From Cerioporus squamosus (taxonomy: Eukaryota; Basidiomycota; Agaricomycetes; Polyporales; Polyporaceae), in NCBI GenBank assembly GCA_022592435.1, contig JABYQS010000162.1, positions 16,676 through 80,675 of the forward strand: a stretch of 64,000 nucleotides of DNA, in the 5' to 3' direction. The notes under the pieces were generated by a model, which saw nothing but the letters and a program-made list of their open reading frames with translations, did no database searches and had not been told where the DNA came from. This document shows, one piece after another, positions 54,816 to 64,000 of the stretch (position 1 is its first letter; every line of letters begins with the position of its first letter). The position numbers were made by a program, and so were the translations under genes.

Positions 54816-57800
54816 GTGGCCTCTACAGACTTCAACTGTAGAAATCTCTTCCACCGATACGACACAACTGACACTCGAGACGTCTGCTGGCTAGAAGACG
54901 AACGTCTCTTTCAAGACTGCGACGACCAACCGTGTCCTAACCGGTTCAACGAGGTTGCCAAACCTGACAACTGTGCATACCCTCATCGTCGTTACATCGA
55001 ACCTGCTTCTGGCCAAGACTGTTGTCCTCTTACCTCAGGATCAGAAGATCAGTCTGAAGAAGACGATCATCTACCATCACCACAACTCCCTCCTGCTCAA
55101 TCTCCTGTTCTACCGGTCGAAGAAGTTCTTCCATCCCCTGAAGTTCTTCCTGTCACTCTCCCATCTCCGTCTCCAGATTCTATCCCTCTCCCTGCACCTT
55201 CAGACACTCCCTATCCTACACCGATCCCATCCGCTCCACCAACTCCTGTCGTAACACTTCCTGCACTACCACCTCTTCTCGATAACACACCAGAACCGAC
55301 TGACTACTCGTATCTCTTTGCGATGTCGGAAGCCGGTCTTGAGAAGACCCTGCCTCAACTCAGAGGTCAGGAAGGATACAAGGAGTGGGCTCGTCAGATG
55401 AAGAGTTATCTGATGATGATTGATGCTTGGGATGTCGTCAGTGGGAGTGTTGCACGTCCTACTCCAGCTGCTGATGGCAGAAATGCCGAAGAAGTGAAGG
55501 CCTGGGGAAAGACGGACAATCGGGCGCAAGGTATCCTCATGTACAAGACTAGTGCTGAGGTGTCCAAGTGCTTCGAAGGGAAGAAGACCGCTAAGGAGAT
55601 CTGGGACGCCTTGAAGGCTACGTACGAGAAGTCGGACAACGGGTACTCCTTCTCCCGGTTCGAACATCTTCTCAACTACCCTTGGTTTGACGAGAGCAAG
55701 TCAATCGTCGACCAGGTGCAGACCTTCATTGGGCTCCTGGATGAGTTAACGGCCAACAGCACGAACACCCTCGCCAACCACATCAAGGTCTTCTGGCTCT
55801 TCTCGAAGATGCCTGACTCGTACCGACCCGCGATCTCCACCATCCTACACACTACCAAGGAGTCTGACCTAACCCTCGAGACGGTCAAGCCCAAGCTCAA
55901 GCTTGAGGACTCCTTGCGTGGGACGTCGATTGGTCAGGCGCACAAGATCTCGAAGCCGAAGCCGAGACCTAGACCTCCTTGCACCCACTGCGGCAAGGAC
56001 AACCATGACTCTTCTAACTGCTACAAGAAGTTCCCGGAGAAGAATCCGCGGAACAAGAAGAAGAGCAAGGACTCTGGCAAGGGTGGTAACGAGGCTGGCA
56101 AAGGCAATGGGAATTCGAACGGACATAACCATGCGCATACTATCTCTACTATCTCCTCTCTTGTACCTGTAGCGAACATCGCAAACGAGCTCTCCGTTTC
56201 TTTCTACAGCGCAGCTGATGCTGCTGAGGGACGCGTCGAGACAATCTGGCTCATGGATTCTGGTGCATCGTCACATGTCACCGGAATCATGTCTGACTTC
56301 ACCAACTATCGTGAGTACACGCAACCTAAGTACTTCAGGACTGCTCAGGATGGTCAAGCGGGTCAGATTGCCTGTCTCGGTGAAGGTACAATTGTGGGAT
56401 ACTCCCTGGTGGATGGAGAGCGAGTCAAAGTCACTCTCAACGACGTCTGCTATATCCCTGCAGCGGGCGAGCAGCGACTCTTCTCCACTGGGATGATTGA
56501 GCGCAAGGGTTCGTTCATCTATCAAGGTGATGGACTTATGAGCATCTTCGACTCAAGGCCTAAGGGCCGAGTCACTTCCGGCTCGACGGTTGAGATCAAG
56601 GGTCGAAAGGTCCTTCAAGGTACCTATATCCCTATGATCAATCTCTATCTCTTCCCTCTCATCGTCGAAGGGAAGAAGACTTCTGGCGATCTTGATGCTG
56701 CATCCCGTGTCCTCGACCATGACTTAGTGCATCGTCGATGGGGTCATCCAGGCAAAGAAGCTGTCAAGCATCTGCCTGATGCGACCACTGGCATGGACGG
56801 CATTGGTCCTCCCTCTGACAAACCCTGCGAAGGTTGTGCGAAGGGCAAGATGACTCGTCGTCCCTTTCCTCCTTCTGAGAAGCGTGCTACAGTCGTTCTC
56901 GCTCTCGTCCACATGGACATTGCAGGACCTCTTGGCACATCGATCGGTGGCTTCAACTACTTCTGTGTCTTCGTCGATGACTGCTCCGGTCTGGCTGCCG
57001 TTTATGCTCTCAAGCGGAAGTCTGATCAGGAGGAAGCCTTCAGACAGTTCAAGTCTTGGGCTGAGAACCAGACGGAGCACAAGATCAAGAAAGTACGTTC
57101 CGATCGAGGGGGGGAGTACATGTCCGACTCGTTCCAAGCCATGCTTCGTGAATTTGGGATTGAGCATGATAAGACAATGCCAGGAACGTCTCAGCAGAAT
57201 GGACGAGCTGAACGCTTCATCCGTACGATCTCTGAGAAGGCTCTATGCATGCTCCACTTTGCTGGCCTTTCTCATGGATTCTGGAAGCTCGCTCTTGATG
57301 CTGCCGTTCACATCTATAACCGTCAGCCGATGAGACGACTTAAGTGGGAGTGCCCCATCACCATCTGGACCGGCAGCAAGCCGGACGTCTCCTACTTCCG
57401 GGTGTTTGGGTGCAAAGCCTACGTACACGTGCAGAAAGACAAACGTCAAGGGAAGCTCGACCAGAAGGCCGTCGAGAGGACGTTTGTGGGCTATGAGCCG
57501 GGTTCAAAGGGGTATCGCCTATGGAACCCGACCACCCGTCAAGTCGAAGTATCTCGCGATGTGATCTTCGATGAGACCGTATTTCCTGCACGTGCAGACA
57601 CCGGCACTCGTCGAGCTACCCCCGACGACAGTCCGTTCCCCGATTACCAGCCACCTGAGGAACCTTCCGACGGTGATGCTGACCTTCCTGTTCCTGATCG
57701 TCTCGACGACGATTCAGATGACGCTCCTCCTCCAGTTCCTCCTCCCGTTCCTCCTGCAGACCCTGCTCCAGCTCCTCCACCTGCTCCAGAGCCGCAGCAA

Positions 57801-59553
57801 CCGCAGCAGCCTGAGCAACCACCACCTGCTCCTCATCCGCAAGCTCCTCGTCACCAACGGCGTCGTCATCCACCTGAGGGTGGAAACACTCCTCCTCTTC
57901 GCTCTCCTCGAGAGAACAAGGGGAAGATGCCAGAACGTCACACCAGAGATAACGTCTACGGTGATGAACCTCCCGCTCAAGTAGATGCACGTACAGATAA
58001 GGACGGTGATCAGCGTGAAGCAGAAGCAATCCTAGCCTCTCTCTTCTATTCGCGGTATAAGTCTGGCATTCCTGAGCATCATAAGGACGCCATGGCTTCA
58101 CCAGATCGTGAGCATTGGATTGCGGCTGAACGTTCGGAGTATGAGTCTCTCATGGCGAACAAGACTTGGGTCTTGGTTCCTCGTCCGAAGGACCGATCCG
58201 TTGTCTCATGTCGCTGGGTCTATGATCGTAAATCAGACGGTCGCTACAAAGCACGTCTGGTTGCACGAGGCTTTACGCAAGTCTATGGGAAGGACTACCA
58301 CGAAACCTTCTCTCCTGTCGCTCGATTCGAGTCTATCCGGTATCTCTTGGCGCACGCTGCCCTAAAGGACTGGGAGATCGATGCGATGGACGTTAAGACT
58401 GCGTTCCTCAACGGGGACTTGGACGAGGAGGTCTACATGGAACAACCCGAGGGCTGGGTCGTGAAAGGCAAAGAGGACTACGTTTGTCTGCTTAAGAAGG
58501 CCATCTACGGTCTTAAGCAAGCCTCTCGCCAATGGAACAAGAAGATTCACGAATCGCTCATCGGACAGGGATTTGTTCGGACATACTCTGATGCCGGAGT
58601 CTATGTATATCGCCGACAAGGGGGGGATTCAGACCCAGACCGTGTCACGATTATTGTCCTCTATGTCGACGACCTACTTCTCATGGGTGACAGTCGAGGG
58701 CATATCGACAAGGTCAAGAAGGCGCTTGGCAAGCAGTATAAGATGACGGACTTGGGTCCTATTCAGCGATTCCTTGGTCTTTGTATACGTCGAGATCGTC
58801 TCTCACGGACACTTGACATCGACCAGGAAGAGTACATCGAGGCCATTCTCGAGAACTATCAGATGGCCAGCTGCAAGCCTGCGCGTACTCCTCTCCCTGC
58901 TGGTGCAGTTATCGAAGCTGCTACCACAGAAGCACCGGCGAAGTTGCGTCAGCGTTTCCAGAGCTTGATGGGCAGTCTTCTCTATGCCTGTCTTGGGACG
59001 CGACCAGATATCTCGTATGCCATCAACCGTCTGGGCAAGTACAGTGCGAACCCTGCCGACGATCACCTTGATAGACTTCTCTATGTCTTAATCCGATTCA
59101 GACTGGGCAGAAGACCGCGACGATCGGCATTCGCAGACCGCTTTCGTCTTCCTGATGGCAGGAGGTGCTGTGTCTTGGGCATCTCGACGTCAACAGACCG
59201 TCTCTCTCTCATCCACTGAGGCAGAGTACAAGGCGGCCTCAGACACTGCTCGTCAGATGATGTGGCTTAGGACGTTTGGCGATGAGTTAGGGGATGACAT
59301 GGGCTCGGCTACGCCGATGTGCGTCGACAACCATGGTGCTATTCACCTTGCGTTGAACCCAGCCATCGACCGGTGTTGTAAGCACGTCGAGACGCACTAC
59401 CACTTCGTACGCGAATATGCCGAGACTCCAAACATGGACATCTATGCTATTCCTAGTGAGGAGAATCTGGCAGATCCGTTGACCAAGAATGCTTCACTGC
59501 ACGTCATGGAGTACTTCGTGGCAAATTCGGGTCTTGTTACCTCCGCGTCTTGA
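54816..59553 (+). CDS. Copia gag-pol polyprotein with RNase H deletion/frameshift
   Basis: One frame of 1,467 codons runs 54816-59219; the true RNase H tail continues in another frame to 59553. Order: acidic and Pro-rich N-terminus; gag (UBN2-like, EGYKEWARQMKSYLMMIDAW); CCHC knuckle (CTHCGKDNHDSSNCYKKFP); protease WLMDSGASSHVTG; HHCC integrase zinc region (VHRRWGHPGKEAVKHL ... CEGCAKGK); integrase core VHMDIAGP, RSDRGGEY and NGRAER; a Pro/Gln-rich hinge; RT with FTQVYGKDYHETFSPVAR, MDVKTAFLNGDLDEEVYMEQ and YVDD. After LDRLLYVL (about 59090) roughly 25-30 expected residues are missing and the frame changes. RNase H then resumes with SDSDWAEDRDDRHSQ, SLSSTEAEYKA and CVDNHGAIHLAL. A shorter gag start at MSEAGLEKTL (55323) is possible. 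Confidence 0.9.
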
Positions 59554-59555
59554 AC

Positions 59556-59564
59556 GAGTGGGAG
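59556..59564 (+). other. Polypurine tract of the intact Copia element
   Basis: GAGTGGGAG lies between the stop codon (59551-59553) and the TG of the right LTR, the standard plus-strand primer position. Confidence 0.8.
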
Positions 59565-60157
59565 TGTTGAACTTACTATGGACATTAGTTGCGCATTAGG
59601 CGCTATGGGCACAGCCTCTTACGATTAGATCTAAGGCTATGCTTCTTCCTTTCCTTTTAGGGTACGTTGTACGAAACCATGTGGTTACCTGGCTTCTCTT
59701 TGTTTCCAGTCCATTCCAGTGCGTTCTGCAACGCTCCGGACCTTTCTAGTTCTTTCTAGATATCTCTGGGCTGTACTAGACATGCCCTTGTGACCTCGTA
59801 TTTGTCGTATCTTCGTCATCCTTCGTCATCGTCTGAGTCATCCCTACTCGTTCTGACTCAGACAGCATTATGCTCTCCTTTCTGTCGCTTACTCATGCTA
59901 CTCCAGACACAGTATATAAGGAGGGACTCTTGGGCTTCGTCTCCTCAGTCTTTTGCTCTACTGACTGAGGAGTAAGTACTCGCCTACCTATGCTTACTTA
60001 TGCTTTACTTACAAGTACTTTGTAGCTCGTGTTGTCCACTCGTCTGCTAGGTACTTGTGTCTATGCTATTAGTCTTTTGCTCTACTGACTGAGGACTCGT
60101 GTTGTCCACTCGTCTGCTAGTCGTTGCGACTTGCCTTCACAGGTTCAGACTTCATCA
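59565..60157 (+). repeat. Right LTR of the intact Copia element
   Basis: This direct repeat of 53702-54294 is offset by exactly 5,863 bp, and I found no difference by eye. It carries the same TATA box, 54-nt intron, and spliced A-B copy (60071-60120). Confidence 0.95.
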
Positions 60158-60162
60158 CGAAG
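60158..60162 (+). repeat. Target site duplication CGAAG, right copy
   Basis: CGAAG directly follows the final CA of the right LTR and equals 53697-53701. On the minus strand it is the CTTCG that encodes part of the last codons of the older element's pol. Confidence 0.95.
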
Positions 60163-63100
60163 CCCAAAGAGTGGAGTGAGGTGCTCGAGCTTGGCACGAG
60201 GCAGAGCCTTCGTGAACAAGTCGGCTGGCATGTCCTCTGTGCGTCGATATGCCAGGGTGATGCGGTTGTCGTCGACTGCCTCGCGGATGAAATGAAAACG
60301 TATATCTATGTGCTTTGTGCGGGGGTGGTAAGTATTGTCCTTGGCAAGTGCCATAGCAGAACGGTTATCAGTATGTAGAAGAACAGGGTGCTGTGCGATA
60401 TCGGGGTGAAGAATGTCTGTAAGAACATACTGGAGCCAAATGGCTTCCTTGGCGGCGTGCGTCAACGCGATGTACTCGGCCTCGGTGCTAGAGAGCGCGA
60501 CCACGTTTTGCTTCTTTGCTGACCAGGAGACGGCGCCCCCACTAATTGTGAAGACGTAGCCGCTAATCGAGTGGCGATGCTCGGTCGAGGAGCCCCAGTC
60601 GGCGTCCGAGAAGCCGAGGAGCCCATCGTTGGTGCCACCATAGACGAGCCAGTGATCACGCGTGCCTTTCAGGTAGCGGATGACGCGTTTGAGCGCGTCC
60701 CAGTGCGCGTGTCCCGGGTTTTGCATGAACTGGGCGAGGGTGGTAACAGCGAAGGCAATGTCAGGGCGCGTGCCCATAGCGGCGTACATGAGCGAGCCGA
60801 CGGCCTCTCGGTACGGGACATTGCGCATGTCCTCGAATTGGCGCGGAGTGGACGGGCACTGGGAGGACGAGAGGACGGCGCCGGGCTGTAGAGGAGTGGA
60901 CAGTGGAGTGGCGTTCTCGAGATTGTAGCGAGCGGCGATGGAGTCGATGTACGCGCGCTGGGAAATGGCAATGGTCCCAGCCGCAGGGTCGTGCCTGACC
61001 TCGATACCGAGGTACCAGTGCAAATCGCCGCGATCTGACAGCTCGAAACACTTGTCCATAGCGTTCTCGAACTCGTCGACGAGGGTGGGGGTTCCAACGA
61101 TGAGGAAGTCGTCGACCGCGGTCGCGACCTCGAGATGTCCGTCCTCCGAGTGCTTGAAGAACACAGTGTGATCGGAGACGCACCTGTCCAACCCCATCTC
61201 ACCCACAGCCCCTGTCAACGTCTTGTACCACCCCCTCCCCGCCTGCTTCAGCCCGTACAACGTCTTCTTCAGCCTGCACACGAGGTGCTCCTCGCCGGGG
61301 CGCGCGCTGCCGGGTGGCTGCCTCATATAGATGGTCTCCTCGAGTTCCCCGTTGAGGTACGCGGACTTGACGTCGAGTTGCCGGACCTTCCAGCCGTAGC
61401 GAGCAGCGAGGGCAATCAGAGTGCGGATAGACGAGAGTTTGGCGACAGGAGCGAATGTCTCGTTGTAGTCCTGCCCAGGGACTTGTGTGAACCCTTGAGC
61501 GACCAGTCGAGCCTTGAATTGCTTGACTTGGCCTTCAGCGTCGCGTTTGATGCGGAAGACGAAGCGCGAGCCGACGATGTTGACGTTGGGCGGTGGCTCG
61601 ACGAGCTCGTAGGTGTCGTGGTCGCGGAGGTTGGCGAGCTCGGCGTTGACCGCGGCTTGCCACTGCTCACGATCAGGTGACTGCAGCGCCTCTTCGAGCG
61701 TCCTCGGCTCCTGGCCTGCTAGCATCGCAAACGCGTAGACTGGCTCTTGCTGAACTTCATCGTCGCTGGCTGGTCCCTCGACATCTACCAACTCCGGCAG
61801 GTCCCAGTCGTCATCGGCCTCCTCAGCTGCAGCGACCGCGCCCATCAACTCCGACGGCTTCAAGCCCTTCGGATAGCGCGACGCGCCTCCTCGACGTCCG
61901 GTCGCGGTCCCTTCTCCCCTTTCCAGACGCCTCACGTACTCCGACGGCTTCCGGATACGGTGGCCACGGCCTAGCAGCGGCTCTGGAGCAGCAGCTTCCT
62001 CGACCACTGGCGCATCTTCCACAGTCGCGGGAGGAACACGACCGGGAGACGGCGGCGGAGATGGATTGGTGGGCGGCGCAGGCTCGGGATGGACGTGCGT
62101 TGAGCTCGATGACTCGGTGAGTGGTTCTCGCGAGGTTTCGGACGCGTTGGGGAGCTCTGGAGACGACTCGGTGGGTTCGGAGGTCGCGGGCGCAGGAGCA
62201 GACGGCGCGGACTGTCCGCCAATCTCCCTCCTCGCCCCCTCGGACTGGACGTCGTCGGCTGCGACTTCCGGTTCGCCATCCTCGACGAACATGACGTTCC
62301 GCTCGACGGTGACGTTCCGGGAGTCGGGCCAATACACACGGTACCCCTTGCTGTGGTCGGAGTACCCGACGAAGCGACCTTCGCGGGCCTTCGACTGCAT
62401 CTTCGGGGCATTCTCTTTGCGTACCCAGACCTTCGCACCGAATTGGTGCAGGTCACGGAGGTCGGGGACCTCTCCGAAGCGAGCCTCGTACGGTGTCTTG
62501 CCGTCGAGTGCTCGTGTGGCCGTCCGGTTCTTGAGCCAGGTCGCGTGGAGGATGGCATAGCTCCAGAGGAATTGGGCAGGCCCGACGCGATCAGCATCGC
62601 TCGGGCGTGTTCTGCAAGTGTCCGATTCACCCTCTCGGCTACGCCGTTCTCCTCCGGCGTGTCGTGGACCGACGTGCGATGGCGTGTTCCCTCTGACTTG
62701 AGGAACACCTCGAACTCCTCGCTGCAGAACTCCCCGCCGTTGTCGGTCTGGAGTTCCTTGACCCGACGCCCTTCCTGTGTCCAGAGATCAGCCACTAACT
62801 CTTTATAGGCTTTGAAGGCTCGATCCTTGGTCTTCGCCGGCACCGTCTTGGTCCAGCGCGTGGCGTCATCGGTCCACATCGTCGCGTGCTTGTTCCCACC
62901 TAGCAACGCGCAGCCTGCGCTCCAGGTATCGGCGTAATCCGGTCGCCGTACTTCTGGCAGGTCGCTCGCGCGTTCCTTCGGGACAGGTGCGCGCGCGATC
63001 TTCGCCTGGACGCAGACCTCACAGATCTCGTCGGTGGAGCCTCCCGTGAGCTTCACACCGCGGATGCGACCCTGCTCGACCATCCTCTTTGCCACAGCGG

Positions 63101-64000
63101 GAGAGATGTGTCCAAGTCGAGCGTGCAGCTCTTGCAGGGTGTACGTAGCCTCGGGCTTGCTGCCCGAATTGGCAGCGGTCCGACTACGGCAGGGTGACGG
63201 ACTTGATAAAGTCCGTTCGAAGATGGGATCCGGCCAATCGTCTTGCCCGTGTCGCGGGAGAACAGCCGACACTCGCCACGCTCGAACACGGTGGAGTAGC
63301 CGGCCTCGTCGGCTCGTCGAATCGACACTAGCCCGAAGGCCATGTCGGGCGCATGGAGTACGCGTTCGAGCGTCACGGCGGTGCTCGTCACCGTTCGGCA
63401 TCTCGACGCGGACACTTCCTTCGCCACAGCCATGAACGACCGCCCGTCGGCTGGTGTGATAGGTCTCGGAGGTTTGAGTTCCGAGTAGGAGGTGAAGCGG
63501 TGGCGATAGGGGAACATGTGCCGGCTGGCACCGCTGTCGTAGACCTCGACCTCCTCGGATGGGGAAGCAGCGCACGCAAAGACCGAGCTGTCAAGCGTGA
63601 TCGCAAACGCGTGTTCGCCGTCATCCTTTACAGCGTTCGCGACGCACCGCCTCCACCTCCGCCTTGTCCGCCGCGACCTCGATTCTTCGGCATCTGGTCG
63701 GGTCCTTGTCCCTCCTTCCCGCCGCCCTTCCGCCAGCAATCGGCCTTGACGTGTCCCCTGCGCTTGCAGTTGTAGCACTCAGGGCCGCTCTTCGACTTGC
63801 TGTTGCCGTTCCGAGACCCACTGCGCGAGCCGAACTTCTGCGGCGGACCACCAGCAGAGAGGGCGGAGTCGTTCGTCGTTTCCTGGTTCGATCGACGGTC
63901 GTACTCCTCAGTGAGGGCCTGAATGACGTCGAGAGGGGACAGAGGGTTGCGTGCAGCGCGCTCGCGGCGATCGACAGAGCCGACAAGACAGCGTCGTAGG
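60158..64000 (-). mobile_element. Older minus-strand Copia element, body (runs off the window)
   Basis: The gag end, protease, integrase, reverse transcriptase and RNase H of a second Copia family are readable on the minus strand from 64000 down to 60158. The element continues with its last codons, polypurine tract and 3' LTR at 53701-53280, beyond the nested insertion. Its 5' LTR and primer site are outside the window. It differs clearly in sequence from the inserted element. Confidence 0.92.
60158..64000 (-). pseudogene. Frameshifted gag-pol of the older Copia element
   Basis: From right to left: CCHC knuckle (CYNCKRRGHVKADCW, near 63735-63775), a frame break near 63640, protease VYDSGASRHMF, a frame break near 63190, LHARLGHISPAVAKRMVEQG and an integrase core with LQTDNGGEF and PEENGVAER. 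There is another break near 62570, where one C seems missing in CTGCCCAATTCC. An intact RT/RNase H frame follows (62400-60158) with ETFAPVAKLSSIRTLIALAA, QLDVKSAYLNGELEETIYMR, an RT centre reading AVDD instead of YVDD, SLMYAAMGTRPDIAFAVTTL and ALSSTEAEYIALTHAAKEAI. The last three codons and stop are cut off by the nested element, so the present frame ends with foreign DEV at 60145. Not functional as it stands. Confidence 0.88.

Larger units (their letters stand above)
53702..60157 (+). mobile_element. Complete Ty1/copia-type LTR retrotransposon, nested in an older Copia element
   Basis: Length is 6,456 bp with 593-bp direct LTRs (TG...CA) that look identical by eye, a primer-binding site touching the left LTR, one long gag-pol frame, and a polypurine tract (59556-59564) touching the right LTR. 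The pol order is protease, integrase, reverse transcriptase, RNase H, which defines Copia. The CGAAG duplication on both sides proves insertion as a unit. Matching LTRs imply a recent event. A deletion with frameshift in RNase H suggests that this copy was mobilised in trans or was damaged soon after insertion. Confidence 0.96.

Noticed and set aside
63600..63680. Programmed gag-pol frameshift in the older Copia element
   Set aside because: No slippery heptamer is evident and two further frame breaks exist downstream, so decay is the simpler explanation.
1..64000. tRNA, rRNA or CRISPR loci
   Set aside because: I looked for T-loop-like GTTCGA patterns and regular spacer arrays and found none with a supporting fold. 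A covariance-model scan would be decisive.

Overview
The window is nuclear DNA of a filamentous basidiomycete, probably an Agaricomycete. Genes are dense, lie on both strands and are cut by many short GT-AG introns of about 50-65 nt. Several families are characteristic of this group: a seven-helix orphan membrane protein, an F-box protein with a C-terminal zinc-finger-like tail, serine-rich secreted cupredoxins, and Copia retrotransposons. I rebuilt gene models by eye, joining frames at GT-AG sites where a known family showed the expected continuation. Start codons and a few splice sites remain uncertain.

Layout. 1-146: 3' end of an unidentified gene. 461-2084 (-): seven-helix membrane protein. 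2402-4498 (+): RAD18. 4678-5526 (-): small Cys-rich secreted protein. 6735-9147 (-): F-box protein. 9664-11001 (-): two-domain cupredoxin. 11550-13224 (-): Mug113/T5orf172 protein. 13543-14111 (+): PDCD5. 14982-20322 (+): NOT4. 20876-22162 (+): Lcp5/neuroguidin. 22368-26530 (-): PAN2. 27318-28858 (+): agmatinase-type ureohydrolase. 29191-30027, 30573-31400 and 38125-38965 (+): three paralogous dimeric alpha/beta-barrel proteins. 31834-34704 (+): TBC1D5-like Rab GAP. 35058-37710 (+): a damaged SDH1. 39971-40783 (+): Ser-rich single-pass surface protein. 41224-47971 (-): MOT1/BTAF1. 48671-50222 (+): JmjC protein. 50423-52814 (+): SPF45/RBM17.

The last 11 kb is a nested pair of Copia elements. 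A complete element (53702-60157, +) with 593-bp LTRs that look identical has inserted, with target duplication CGAAG, three codons before the stop of an older, frameshifted Copia element on the minus strand. Part of the older element's 3' LTR lies at about 53280-53679, and its body runs off the window at 64000.

The most striking observation is in the LTRs. Each family has, just after its promoter, the order exon A - 54-nt GT...AG intron - exon B - about 20 nt beginning GTA - exon A joined directly to exon B. The second A-B is an exact spliced version of the first copy. The two LTRs share this architecture, and almost the same lengths, although the sequences differ. I infer that these elements splice their own R-region leader and keep a pre-spliced copy in the LTR, so that reverse-transcribed spliced leader still has a matching landing site at the RNA 3' end. 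The intact element also appears to be primed by a half-tRNA: its primer site matches the anticodon arm of initiator tRNA-Met.

Functional themes among host genes are mRNA turnover and processing (NOT4, PAN2, SPF45), ribosome biogenesis (Lcp5), transcription and chromatin (MOT1, JmjC) and DNA damage tolerance (RAD18). They look like ordinary housekeeping neighbours rather than a functional cluster.
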